Assembly: GCA_030625775.1 (NCBI GenBank)
Contig: DAOUQC010000007.1
Span: forward strand, 41,782-105,781
Direction of reading: 5' to 3'
DNA length: 64,000 nucleotides
DNA from: Verrucomicrobiota bacterium
Lineage (GTDB): Bacteria; Verrucomicrobiota; Verrucomicrobiia; Verrucomicrobiales; DEV007
The stretch's first letter is position 1, and each line of letters begins with the position of its first letter. Of the stretch, positions 50,274 through 59,342 are shown piece by piece. A program made the translations under genes and the position numbers. Under the pieces are notes generated by a model. That model was not told the origin of the DNA. It searched no databases and saw only the letters and a program-made list of their open reading frames with translations.

Positions 50274-52067
50274 ATGAGTGATCTATTTCAATTTGTCCAA
50301 GGCCGTATCGCCGTTTTGATACTTGGCGTTTTTGCGAGTGGGGGATTGCTCTCAGCCATTGCAGTTGAGCAACCGAACATTCTTTTGATTGTGACGGACG
50401 ACCAGGGTTACTGGGACACGGGCATTTCCGGCAATCCGGATATCGAGACGCCGAATATGGATCGACTGGCTAAGGAGGGGGTTCAGTTTTCCCGTTATTA
50501 TTGTGCGCCGGTGTGCGCACCGACACGGGCGGGTTTGATGACGGGTCGGTATTATCTGCGCACGGGATTGTATAATACGAGATTCGGTGGAGACACTTTG
50601 GGCAAGAATGAAATCACGGTGGCGCAGTTATTAAAGACTGCCGGCTACAGGACGGGTATTTTTGGTAAATGGCACTTGGGTAAATATTACGGATTCCAGC
50701 CGAACCAGCGGGGCTTTGATGAATTCCTCGGTCATTACCATGGGCATTTGGAGAGGTACCAGTTTCCAGATCAGATTTACCACAATGGGAAGCCGGTGGA
50801 GGCGCGCGGGTATGTGACGGATCTGTTTACCGATGCCGCGATGGATTTCATCGAAGCGAGTCATGAGCGGAAGGAAAAGTTCTTTTGTTACCTGGCTTAC
50901 AATGCGCCGCACTCACCTTTCCTGTTGGATACTTCCCATTTTGATCAGCCTGAGGGAGACAAGCTGATCGAGAAGTATTTGAAGAAAGGTTTGGCGATGC
51001 GCGATGCGAGGATCTATGGCCTGGTTGAGCGTATCGATATCAATCTGGGGCAATTGTTTGAGAAAATAGATGAGTTGGGCTTGCGCAAAGATACCGTGGT
51101 CCTGTTCATGAGCGACAACGGCGGGGTGAGCAAACATTACAAGGCAGGCTTGAACGGATATAAATCACAGCCCTATGAGGGTGGGGTGCGGTCGCCTTTG
51201 TTTGTGCGTTGGCCGGGGCATTTTCCGTCTGGGGGAATGGTGGAAGCCCAGGCATCCCATGTGGACATGCTACCAACCTTTTGTGAACTGGCGGGTGTGC
51301 CGCTTCCGGAGGATCGAAAGATTGATGGGAAAAGTCTGGTAACCTTGCTGGAAAGCGGTAAGGGCAAGAATCACCACGAGTATGTCTACCACACTTGGGA
51401 TCGCTACTTTCCGAATCCGGATCGGCGCTGGAGTGTGAGTGATCAGCGCTGGAAACTGGTGGGCATATTCGGGGCAAAAAGTGAGCCGAGCGCATCAAAA
51501 TGGAGGCTGTTCGATCTGGAAAAGGATCCAGGCGAAACGAAAAACCTGCTGACAAAAGAACCGCAACAGGTTGAGCGTTTGCGTAAGGAGTTCGTGCGTT
51601 GGTTCAACGAGGTGACAGATGGGGTGGATTATCACCCGGCACCGATTCCGGTTGGCAATGTGGAGGAGAATCCAGTCGAGATTCAGCCGAGCTGGGCGAA
51701 GTGGGAAGGAGAGAATGTGCAGTACACTTTCGACGGTTATGATTGGGATACCATTGATGGGTGGAAAGTGCCGGGGGAATACGCAGAGTGGCAATTGGAT
51801 GTCTTGAAAGCGGGACGGTATGAGGTGACGATTGCCTACGGATGTTCTCCGGTGAAAATGGGAGGGGTGATGAAATTGTCGGCGGGGGATTCAGCGATTG
51901 ATTTTAAAGTGGAACCAACGAGTAACGGGGAGGTCTTTGTTCGCAAGATGATCGGGACTTTGAAGCTGTCTGAAGGAGAAGTGAAGCTTAAGGCCGAGGT
52001 CGCGGAAATTGATGGGGACGAGCTGATGCGCTTGAATCAGGTCTGGTTGAGGAGGGTAGGTCAATGA
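50274..52067 (+). CDS. Type I sulfatase with a C-terminal beta-domain (canonical CAPTR)
   Basis: A 597-residue exported sulfatase starting at ATG 50274, with a signal peptide to about residue 30. The metal ligands are in TDDQGYWD (residues 41-48) and the formylglycine site is C81-A-P-T-R85, matching the CxPxR consensus. Other landmarks are FGKWHLGKYYG, FFCYLAYNAPHSPF, VVLFMSDNGGV and LFDLEKDPGETKNL. The C-terminal extension (about 480-597) is the same type as in the 29331 sulfatase, including WQLDVLKAGRYEVTIAYGC. It is probably the first gene of the XylR-controlled operon. The next gene starts within its stop (ATGA). Confidence 0.93.
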   Translation: MSDLFQFVQGRIAVLILGVFASGGLLSAIAVEQPNILLIVTDDQGYWDTGISGNPDIETPNMDRLAKEGVQFSRYYCAPVCAPTRAGLMTGRYYLRTGLYNTRFGGDTLGKNEITVAQLLKTAGYRTGIFGKWHLGKYYGFQPNQRGFDEFLGHYHGHLERYQFPDQIYHNGKPVEARGYVTDLFTDAAMDFIEASHERKEKFFCYLAYNAPHSPFLLDTSHFDQPEGDKLIEKYLKKGLAMRDARIYGLVERIDINLGQLFEKIDELGLRKDTVVLFMSDNGGVSKHYKAGLNGYKSQPYEGGVRSPLFVRWPGHFPSGGMVEAQASHVDMLPTFCELAGVPLPEDRKIDGKSLVTLLESGKGKNHHEYVYHTWDRYFPNPDRRWSVSDQRWKLVGIFGAKSEPSASKWRLFDLEKDPGETKNLLTKEPQQVERLRKEFVRWFNEVTDGVDYHPAPIPVGNVEENPVEIQPSWAKWEGENVQYTFDGYDWDTIDGWKVPGEYAEWQLDVLKAGRYEVTIAYGCSPVKMGGVMKLSAGDSAIDFKVEPTSNGEVFVRKMIGTLKLSEGEVKLKAEVAEIDGDELMRLNQVWLRRVGQ

Positions 52068-53488
52068 GAGGCCTGCCTTTAGCATGGGGGCTTCGTGGCT
52101 TGATGTTGTTTTGCAGCGTTGGTTTGCTTGAAGCCGCTTCGGAAAAGCCGAACATCGTGATGATCATCGCTGATGACCAGACCTATCGTGACTTTGGTTT
52201 TATGGGCAATTCGCAAGTGCAAACCCCGCACATTGATCTTCTGGCATCACAGTCAGCACGCTATGTGAATGGCTACGTGCCAACGAGTGTGTGCAGCCCG
52301 TCGCTGGCGACTTTGTTGACAGGATTGTATCCGCATCAGCATGGGATTCATTATAATCATCCACCACCGGGCAACTCGGCCTTCAACCGTATGACTTCGC
52401 GCAGTGAATACGAGCAAGTGAGGAGCCGCGGCTTTGAGTTGATCCGATCGGTGGACACTTTGCCGCGACTGTTGGCGGGTCAGGGATATCGTTGCCTGCA
52501 AACCGGAAAGTTCTGGGAGGGGCATTACCGCAATGCGGGTTTCACTGAGGGAATGACGGTGTTTAAGCCGGTGCCGGGTCAGAAGTTTGGTGGCAATCGT
52601 AAGTTGGCGAGTGGAGAGTTGGTGGCTCATGGCAATGGGGACTGGGGATTGAAGATTGGCAGGGAAACGATGACACCTGTTTACGATTTCATTGACGATT
52701 GTGCATCAAAGGAACAGCCGTTTTTTGTCTGGTATGCGCCTTACCTTCCACATCAACCGCATGACTCACCAAAGAAATTTTATGATCTGTATTCGGGAAA
52801 GAAGGAGGTGCCGGAGCATAGGCTTCCCTATTATGCGAGCTGCAGTCAGTTTGATGAAACCGTGGGCAAGTTAGTGATGCATGTTGAAGAAATGGGCTTG
52901 GCTGAAAATACGATTTTTGTTTTTGTCATTGATAACGGCTGGACGCCGAGCGAACGCCGGGAAAATAAACGTCCTCAGGAATTTGCGCATACTAAAGAGA
53001 GCAAGCGCTCGCCTTTTGAAGATGGTTTGAGAACACCGGTTTTGATTCGCTGGGATGGGGTGGTGAAACCTTCGACGCATGAGGAATTGGTGAACAGCGT
53101 GGATATCGTGCCGACTTTGTTGGCTGCGGTGGGACTGAAAAATCCCGCAAAGGATTTGCCTGGCATTGATTTGCTGCCGTCGGCTAAAGGGCTTGAGAAG
53201 CTGAATCCGAAACGAGCGGTTTTTGGTGAAATATTTCCCGGCGACGCGTCGTCGCTTCGGCATCCTGAGCGTGACATCGCTTATCGCTGGGTAAGGCAGG
53301 GAGATTTTAAGTTGATCGTGCCTCATGTGGGAAAAGGTAAGGCTTGGGGAAATTATCTTTCCGGAGCGGCGCTGTTTGATCTGGTGCAGGATGCAGGGGA
53401 GACCCGGAATTTGATTGGTATGAATGAAGCGAAGGCAAGGGAGTTGAATCGGTTGCTGGATGAGTGGTGGTTACCGGGGAAAAATTAA
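52064..53488 (+). CDS. Sulfatase-family protein with a CSPSL site
   Basis: A 474-residue exported protein of the sulfatase family. D37-D38 (IADDQTYRD) provide metal ligands and the late pair is in FVIDNGW. The modification site reads C77-S-P-S-L81, followed by ATLLTGLYPHQHGI, so the arginine of CxPxR is replaced by leucine. This variant recurs, to my knowledge, in some PVC sulfatases, but whether the cysteine is still converted to formylglycine is unclear. There is no C-terminal extra domain. It overlaps the preceding sulfatase gene by four bases. Confidence 0.88.
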   Translation: MRGLPLAWGLRGLMLFCSVGLLEAASEKPNIVMIIADDQTYRDFGFMGNSQVQTPHIDLLASQSARYVNGYVPTSVCSPSLATLLTGLYPHQHGIHYNHPPPGNSAFNRMTSRSEYEQVRSRGFELIRSVDTLPRLLAGQGYRCLQTGKFWEGHYRNAGFTEGMTVFKPVPGQKFGGNRKLASGELVAHGNGDWGLKIGRETMTPVYDFIDDCASKEQPFFVWYAPYLPHQPHDSPKKFYDLYSGKKEVPEHRLPYYASCSQFDETVGKLVMHVEEMGLAENTIFVFVIDNGWTPSERRENKRPQEFAHTKESKRSPFEDGLRTPVLIRWDGVVKPSTHEELVNSVDIVPTLLAAVGLKNPAKDLPGIDLLPSAKGLEKLNPKRAVFGEIFPGDASSLRHPERDIAYRWVRQGDFKLIVPHVGKGKAWGNYLSGAALFDLVQDAGETRNLIGMNEAKARELNRLLDEWWLPGKN

Positions 53489-53542
53489 CGATAGAGAACA
53501 GAACATGGGCAAGATGTTCATGCTACAAAGAGGAAACAGAAA

Positions 53543-54460
53543 ATGAAGAGACGTAATTTTATCAAAACAGTGGCAGGGGCGGCAGCGCCAGCCTGGACAG
53601 CGGCGACGAACACAGCAAATGCGGCCGATGGATTTAAGTTTAAATACATAGTGGGGTCATCGATGTTCGGTGAGTTGCCGTTATCCGAAATTTTTCCGCT
53701 GATGTCGGAAATGAAAACCGAGTATATCGATATCTGGCCACGCAAGCATGGCAATCAACGCGAACAGGTGGAGGAAATGGGGCATGACAAGTTTGCCGCG
53801 ATGTTGAAACAAAATGGAGTGAAGCTCGGTTGCTCGACACGCTATGATCTGGGGCCTTTTGGTTTGCAGGATGAGATGAAGGTGGTGTCGAAATTGGGCG
53901 GTGACCTGCTCGTTTGCGGTGGCAGTGGTCCGAAGAAGCTGAAGGGGACTGAGCTGAAAGCGGCGGTGAAGGTGTTTGCGGAAAAAATGAAGCCGCAGAT
54001 TGCAGCTGCAGAAAAAAATGGTGTGGTGATCGGGATGGAAAATCACGGCAACAACATTATGGATTCGGCGGACTCGCTGAAGTGGTTTATTGAATTTACA
54101 GATTCAAAACACGCGGGCATTGCGCTGGCCCCGTATCACTTGGAAAATCTGGGAATGGATGCGAAAGCCTTGGCGAAACTAGTCGAGGACCTCGGTGATC
54201 GCTTGGCGATGTTTTACGCCTGGCAGCACGGCATGGGCTGTATGAAAAAGATGCCAAAGGAAGAGGAACTGATGCAAATGCCGGGTCGTGGCAAACTTGA
54301 TTTTGGACCTATCGTGGCGGCTTTGAAGAAAATGAATTTCAAAGGTTACACGGAAATATTCATGCATCCGACGCCAAGAGGGATTCCGATTTTGCCAACG
54401 GCTAAAGAGGTGGCGGACGAGATTAACCGGGCACGGGTTCATTTGGAGAAGTTGGTGTAA
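53543..54460 (+). CDS. Exported sugar phosphate isomerase/epimerase-like TIM barrel
   Basis: A 305-residue protein with a twin-arginine-like start (MKRRNFIKTVAGAAAP) and a signal ending near ANA (residue 27). The TIM barrel has metal-binding candidates in VVIGMENHG, the ALAPYHLE stretch and ILPTAKE. It belongs to the same broad AP-endonuclease-2-like superfamily as the 5962 gene but the two are only distantly alike. AAAGAGGAAAC upstream is a good ribosome-binding site. Its place after two sulfatases suggests action on the released sugar in the periplasm. Confidence 0.85.
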   Translation: MKRRNFIKTVAGAAAPAWTAATNTANAADGFKFKYIVGSSMFGELPLSEIFPLMSEMKTEYIDIWPRKHGNQREQVEEMGHDKFAAMLKQNGVKLGCSTRYDLGPFGLQDEMKVVSKLGGDLLVCGGSGPKKLKGTELKAAVKVFAEKMKPQIAAAEKNGVVIGMENHGNNIMDSADSLKWFIEFTDSKHAGIALAPYHLENLGMDAKALAKLVEDLGDRLAMFYAWQHGMGCMKKMPKEEELMQMPGRGKLDFGPIVAALKKMNFKGYTEIFMHPTPRGIPILPTAKEVADEINRARVHLEKLV

Positions 54461-54539
54461 ACCAGGGTGAAACTATGATTTTGACAAAAGAGGAAAGCAG
54501 ACAGATATGGAAATCTGTCCCACGAAAAATAGAAAAATT

Positions 54540-55100
54540 ATGAGTGATAAAGTATTGATCATTATTGGTGATGCGACGGAGACGGTGGATACCTTGTATC
54601 CCTACTACCGTCTGATCGAGAGCGGCTTTGAGCCAGTAGTGGCAGCACCCGAGAAACGGTTGTATCAAATGGTGATGCATGAAAACCGACCCGGTTGGAC
54701 GATCACCAAGGAGTGGGAAGGGTATCAAATTGAGGCAGATGTGAGTTTTGCTGAAATCATGGCGGAAGATTATGTGGGCATCTTTTTCAGCGGGGGGCGG
54801 GCGCCGGAGTATATTCGCGAGGATGAGGATTTGCTGAATGTGACACGTCATTTCTTTGAGAGTAATAAGCCGATCGCATCCGTGTGTCATGGGGTGGAAA
54901 TTCCAGCACGTGCGGGATGTGTGAAGGGGCGGAAAATGGCAACGGTGCCGAAGTGTCAGTTTGACTTGGAGGTTTGCGGTGGGATTTTTGTCAACGAAGC
55001 TTGTGTCGTGGACGGCAATCTGGTGAGTGGTCGGACTTTTCATGATCATGGCCATTACATGGGCCCATGGATGAAGATGTTGGAAGAGGCGAGAGGGTGA
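54540..55100 (+). CDS. DJ-1/PfpI-family protein
   Basis: A 186-residue class I glutamine-amidotransferase-like protein. The nucleophile cysteine is C116 in IASVCHGVEI and the strand before it has IFFSGGRAPEYI. ATG 54540 is chosen over the in-frame codon 11 residues upstream. DJ-1/PfpI members act as protease-like, glyoxalase III or amide hydrolases; which applies here cannot be told. It has no export signal, unlike its neighbours. It may repair glycation or carbonyl damage caused by sugar oxidation in this operon. Confidence 0.85.
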   Translation: MSDKVLIIIGDATETVDTLYPYYRLIESGFEPVVAAPEKRLYQMVMHENRPGWTITKEWEGYQIEADVSFAEIMAEDYVGIFFSGGRAPEYIREDEDLLNVTRHFFESNKPIASVCHGVEIPARAGCVKGRKMATVPKCQFDLEVCGGIFVNEACVVDGNLVSGRTFHDHGHYMGPWMKMLEEARG

Positions 55101-55119
55101 TTGAAATTAGGAATTAGGA

Positions 55120-57384
55120 ATGAAAGTAGCATTTGCAGTTTTTGGTCTGATGTTTGTGGGTACAGGCTGGGTGTCGGCTCATCCTGCACAGGCTTTGCCG
55201 GTGGATTATCCCTTGGTGGTTGGGTTTGAGCGTTTTTATTCGGCAGATGATGACGAGACCTACCTGGTGGAGGGGGGAATGCTGCTGTTGAATGAATTGA
55301 ATTGTGTGCGGTGTCACAAGCCGCCCGAAAAATTGAAGACTCGACTGCAGGGGCGTCAGGGAACCAATTTGGAGGGTGTGGGTTCGCGCATGGATGCGCT
55401 GGACATAGAGCTGATGATCCGCAATCCGCGTTTTGTGAAACGCGGTACGATCATGCCGAGCTTGTTTGCAGGGGCGGATCGGAATCTGGAAGATATCAAG
55501 GCCTTGAAGCATTACCTGGCCTCACAGAAAAAAAAGGTCAAAGTGATGCCTAAAGGTGATGAAGAAGAGGGTCGGGTTTTGTATCACGAGACCGGATGCG
55601 TAGCCTGTCATGCGCCTGAGACGGGTTATCGGCCAAAAGGTTTGCCGGAGGGTGTGAAATTGGAATTGCTGGGTTTGCCATCGGTACCGTTGAGCATGGT
55701 GGATCGTTACAGTCGAGACGCCCTGGGCCGGTTTTTATTGAGTCCGCAACATCTGCGTCCGTCGGGCCGGATGCCGGGTATGAAGTTGAGTGAGCAGGAG
55801 GCGGCGAATCTGGCGACCTATTTAAAATCGGGGCCGCAGGTGAAGATTCCGAAAGAACTGCAGTCGGAGATTGATGGAGGTAACCAGTTTGTGCTGGACG
55901 CCAAATTGGCCAAGCGCGGTCATGAGGTTTTTCTGAAGAAAAAATGCGTGGCTTGTCATGCGGCTCCGGGATCTGAAAAGCTATCGGTGAAATCGGCAAA
56001 GGCCTTGGCGGAGTTGGAGTTTGTGAAACGTGCAGGTTGTTTGGCGGAGGTGCCATCGGAGGGTGGAGTGCCGTGGTTTTATCTGGACGAGCTTCAGATA
56101 AAAGCGATGCAATTAGCTTTAAAATATTTGTCGAAGCAGGGGAATGAATCACTGGCGCAGAAGATCGATCATACGATGATGCGTTATGATTGTTACGCCT
56201 GCCACTCTCGGGACGGCAAGGGCGGGCCGGAGACTTCGAGGGAACCTTTTTTCGGTGTACGTGATATCGGTGCGATGTCGTTGGGGCGTTGGGGTAATCT
56301 GGCACCTCCGCTGGATATGGTGGGTCGCAAGCTGACGCCTGAGTGGTTTGAAAAAATGCTGTGGGGTGAGGGTGGTGAAGTGAGGCCCTATGTGTCCACG
56401 CGCATGCCACAGTTTAGCAAAGCGGATGTGGGGCACTTGATTGCAGCCTTTGAAAAAGTGGATGTGAAAGAGGTGCCGATGGAGATCGATGTGAGTGGTT
56501 TGCCAAAATATCAGCGCGGACATTTTGGCAGGGACTTGATGGGGACTAATGAGAAGGGCTTGGGTTGTGTGAACTGTCACGGATTGAAAGGGGTAAAATC
56601 GCTCGGTGCACCGGTGATTGATTTGACCCACACGGTGCAACGTTTGCGGCCTGAGTATTTCAAGGAGCTGTTGTTGGATCCACAGGCGACCAATCCCGGG
56701 ACTTTGATGCCACCGATGTTTCTGGAGCGTAAAAAAGCGAATCAGGAGATCGAACAGTTATGGACTTACCTGAAGGAAATTGATCAGCGACGTTTGCCGG
56801 ACGGTTTGTTGAAGGGGGATGACTACGAGATGAAGCCGGACAAAGAAGGGCGACCGATTGTGTTCCGCACTTTTTTGGAAGGGGTGGGAACCCAGGCGAT
56901 TGCGGTGGGATTTCCGGGCGGGATTAATGCTGCTTTTGATGCGGAAGAGGTACGGTGGAAAATCGCATGGAGAGGGAAGTTTGTCGATGCATTGGGAACT
57001 TGGGATGATCGTTATTGCACACCAGCGGTTCCCTTGGGGGAGAAGGTAGAAGTGTTGGGAGACTGGATGCCGTTGGGGGAATGGAATAGCGGTGTTTTGA
57101 AACAAGTGCCTGAGAGCTTAGGGCCAGAGGCAGGGTTTGAGATGAAGGGTTTTCGTCTGGATAAACAAGGTGTGCCGACTTTTTTGTATCAATGGAAGGG
57201 GATTAGCGTGGAGGATCGCCTTGAGCCGATGAAGCAGAACAAGGGTCTTAAGCGGACTGTGGTTTTGACAGGTAAAAATAAAGAAATGGGGACTTATTTC
57301 CGTGGGTTGAAAAAGGGAAGCAAGGTGAAAACTGTAAAGTTTGAAAATGAAAAAGCAGTGATCGAGGAGGTTCTGACATGGTGA
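55120..57384 (+). CDS. Pentahaem c-type cytochrome
   Basis: A 754-residue exported protein with a signal peptide (1-20). Five haem sites are present: CVRCH (62-66), CVACH (160-164), CVACH (276-280), CYACH (358-362) and CVNCH (483-487). Probable distal methionines lie in TIMPSLF, GRMPGMKL, TRMPQFS and LMPPMF, so at least four domains look like mono-haem cytochrome c folds. The C-terminal 200 residues have the PVC pattern GFPGGINAAFDAEEVRWKIAWRGKF. The start uses a ribosome-binding site made of the AATTAGGAATTAGGAA stretch. The following dehydrogenase-like gene overlaps by seven bases. Confidence 0.88.
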   Translation: MKVAFAVFGLMFVGTGWVSAHPAQALPVDYPLVVGFERFYSADDDETYLVEGGMLLLNELNCVRCHKPPEKLKTRLQGRQGTNLEGVGSRMDALDIELMIRNPRFVKRGTIMPSLFAGADRNLEDIKALKHYLASQKKKVKVMPKGDEEEGRVLYHETGCVACHAPETGYRPKGLPEGVKLELLGLPSVPLSMVDRYSRDALGRFLLSPQHLRPSGRMPGMKLSEQEAANLATYLKSGPQVKIPKELQSEIDGGNQFVLDAKLAKRGHEVFLKKKCVACHAAPGSEKLSVKSAKALAELEFVKRAGCLAEVPSEGGVPWFYLDELQIKAMQLALKYLSKQGNESLAQKIDHTMMRYDCYACHSRDGKGGPETSREPFFGVRDIGAMSLGRWGNLAPPLDMVGRKLTPEWFEKMLWGEGGEVRPYVSTRMPQFSKADVGHLIAAFEKVDVKEVPMEIDVSGLPKYQRGHFGRDLMGTNEKGLGCVNCHGLKGVKSLGAPVIDLTHTVQRLRPEYFKELLLDPQATNPGTLMPPMFLERKKANQEIEQLWTYLKEIDQRRLPDGLLKGDDYEMKPDKEGRPIVFRTFLEGVGTQAIAVGFPGGINAAFDAEEVRWKIAWRGKFVDALGTWDDRYCTPAVPLGEKVEVLGDWMPLGEWNSGVLKQVPESLGPEAGFEMKGFRLDKQGVPTFLYQWKGISVEDRLEPMKQNKGLKRTVVLTGKNKEMGTYFRGLKKGSKVKTVKFENEKAVIEEVLTW

Positions 57385-58892
57385 ATTTGTTTAAAAAGAA
57401 TAGGGTCAAGCGATTTGTCAGCATTTTGATGCTAGGCATGGCATGGGGGAAGCTTCAGGCCGATGAGAGTGATTATTATCAGCTGATGCCTTATCCCCTG
57501 CCGCAGGGTTTGAAGATGGAGGCGAGTGGGCTGGCTGTGCTGCCGGATGGACGCCTGGCGGTGGCGATCCGGAAAGGGGAGGTGTGGATACTGGAAAACC
57601 CGACAGAGACTTCTAAAGAGGCCAAGGATTATAAGTGGAAACGTTTTGCGGCTGGTCTGCATGAGCCGCTTGGTTTGACTTGGCACGATGGAGCACTTTA
57701 CACCACGCAACGCAGTGAAGTGACGCGCTTGCAAGACAGCGATGGTGACGGAGTGGCGGACGTTTATCTGACCGCGGCGAAGGGCTGGGCGGTGTCGGGT
57801 AACTATCATGAATACGCTTATGGCCCGGTGTTCGATCCCAAGGGGAATATGTGGATCACTTTGAACATCAATATAGGCAGTGGTCAGAAAATGACCGGTT
57901 TCAAGGGGACGGAAAAATACCACTGGCGCGGCTGGTCGATGATGCAGAAGCCGGGAGGGAAGCTGAAGCCGATGAGTGCGGGGATGCGATCACCTTTTGG
58001 CATTGGGACGAATGCGTCAGGGGATGTTTTTGCCACAGATCAGCAGGGCAACTGGTGGGCGGCCGGTCCGCTGATTCATTTGCGCAAGGGAGTTTTCCAT
58101 GGGCATCAGGATTCTCTGCGGGATGCGGAGAGGTTGGAATCACCATTGAAGGGGCTGGCCGTAAAACCTCCGAAGGGAATCACCACGGCGCAGGCGGTGA
58201 AGCAGGTGAAGGGATACGTGCCGCCGGCGGTGTGGTTTCCCTATAACAAGATCGGTAACAGCACGACGGGCATTCGTTGTGACCGGACGGGAGGTAAATT
58301 CGGCCCCTTTGAGAATCAGCTGTTCATTGGAGAGTTTACGATGTCGTTTATCAGCCGGGTATTTTTGGAAAAAGTAAAGGGGGAATACCAGGGCGCCTGC
58401 TTTCATTTCCGCAAAGGCATGCAGAGTGCGGTGTTGCAGATGGAGTATCTGCAAGATGGCTCCATGGTGATTGGCGAATCAAATCGCGGATGGAATTCAC
58501 TCGGCACGAGAAGTTATGGATTGGAGAGGCTGGTGTGGACGGGGAAGATGCCCTTCGAGATCAAAACGATGGAAGCGCAGCCGAAGGGTTTTCGTTTAAC
58601 GTTCACCAAGCCGGTGGATATGAAGACGGCGGGCAGTGTGAAGTCGTATGCCATGTCTAGTTACACATATCCTTATCAGCAGGCTTACGGAGGGGATGAG
58701 CTGGATACGAAGCAGGTTAAGATCGTTAGTGCTGAAGTGAGCGAGGACGGTATGAATGTGTTGTTACTCTGTGAGGGCTTGCGCGAGGGGTATGTGCACG
58801 AACTCCATACCGAGGGAGTAAAGGCAAAGGACGGCGGTTTGCACTTATTGCATCCGGAAGCATTCTATACGCTGAATGCGATTCCGGAGTAA
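57378..58892 (+). CDS. Sorbosone/sugar-dehydrogenase-like propeller protein
   Basis: A 504-residue exported protein with a signal peptide (about 10-28). The propeller resembles PVC 'PQQ-dependent sugar dehydrogenase/sorbosone dehydrogenase-like' proteins: GLAVLPDGRLAVAIRKGEVW, a calcium-type loop DSDGDGVADVY at about 119, GNYHEYAYGPVFDPKGNMWITLN and GMRSPFGIGTNASGDVFATDQQGNWW. In many PVC proteins this unit and the GFPGG-type domain are parts of a single chain with cytochrome c; here they are split over two overlapping genes. A natural model is sugar oxidation with electrons passed to the pentahaem protein. PQQ binding is not proven. Confidence 0.83.
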   Translation: MVNLFKKNRVKRFVSILMLGMAWGKLQADESDYYQLMPYPLPQGLKMEASGLAVLPDGRLAVAIRKGEVWILENPTETSKEAKDYKWKRFAAGLHEPLGLTWHDGALYTTQRSEVTRLQDSDGDGVADVYLTAAKGWAVSGNYHEYAYGPVFDPKGNMWITLNINIGSGQKMTGFKGTEKYHWRGWSMMQKPGGKLKPMSAGMRSPFGIGTNASGDVFATDQQGNWWAAGPLIHLRKGVFHGHQDSLRDAERLESPLKGLAVKPPKGITTAQAVKQVKGYVPPAVWFPYNKIGNSTTGIRCDRTGGKFGPFENQLFIGEFTMSFISRVFLEKVKGEYQGACFHFRKGMQSAVLQMEYLQDGSMVIGESNRGWNSLGTRSYGLERLVWTGKMPFEIKTMEAQPKGFRLTFTKPVDMKTAGSVKSYAMSSYTYPYQQAYGGDELDTKQVKIVSAEVSEDGMNVLLLCEGLREGYVHELHTEGVKAKDGGLHLLHPEAFYTLNAIPE

Positions 58893-58939
58893 GATAGTGG
58901 ATTACCTTGAAAAAATGCAGGCAAAGTTTATTCGCATTC

Positions 58940-59221
58940 TCAGTGATCGACGGTTTCAACGTCAATGACCTTGTCCTGCGCTTTACCTTTGGTGGTTGTC
59001 TGATCGCTGCTCCCCTGCGCTTTTTTGAACAGCTTGGTTACGTCAAAACCAAAGTAGGCCAGGCAGCTGATCAAAAGAGCAGCGGCAGCGGCTTCATCGA
59101 GATTTCCGATAATGGGAAAATTGTCGGGAATTTCAAAAAAGAGTCCAGCTCCGGGATTGAGGAGGAAAATGGTGGAGAACGCACCCAGCGCACCGATAAT
59201 AAGAGAATTGATAATTTTCAT
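58940..59221 (-). CDS. Small DUF1232/YkvA-like membrane protein
   Basis: A 93-residue protein with two hydrophobic segments (about 3-27 and 42-58). The pattern IPDNFPIIGNLDEAAAAALLISCLAYFG resembles the YkvA/DUF1232 motif of 'PD.iP.iG.lDDa'. The C-terminal tail is polar and acidic at the end. It is convergent with the operon that ends at 58892 and divergent from the next gene. Its function is unknown. Confidence 0.7.
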   Translation of the reverse strand: MKIINSLIIGALGAFSTIFLLNPGAGLFFEIPDNFPIIGNLDEAAAAALLISCLAYFGFDVTKLFKKAQGSSDQTTTKGKAQDKVIDVETVDH

Positions 59222-59342
59222 GAGATTAATGTGCTTTCAAGTTTGGACAGTGGCGATTGCAAAAATGTTCGGATTTTGTAATCAATAGAGTAGTTTTTGA
59301 TTCGCTTGACCCTGGGCTTAGGAATTTGTAGACATATATGAT

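Noticed and set aside
55101..55119. Repeat similar to 36311-36330 (AATTAGGAATT)
   Set aside because: The shared stretch is short and low in complexity; it may simply act as a ribosome-binding site and is not counted as a repeat family.
55550..56410. A 286-codon minus-strand frame inside the pentahaem cytochrome gene
   Set aside because: The plus-strand frame has several haem motifs and overlaps its neighbours properly; the minus frame is a shadow.
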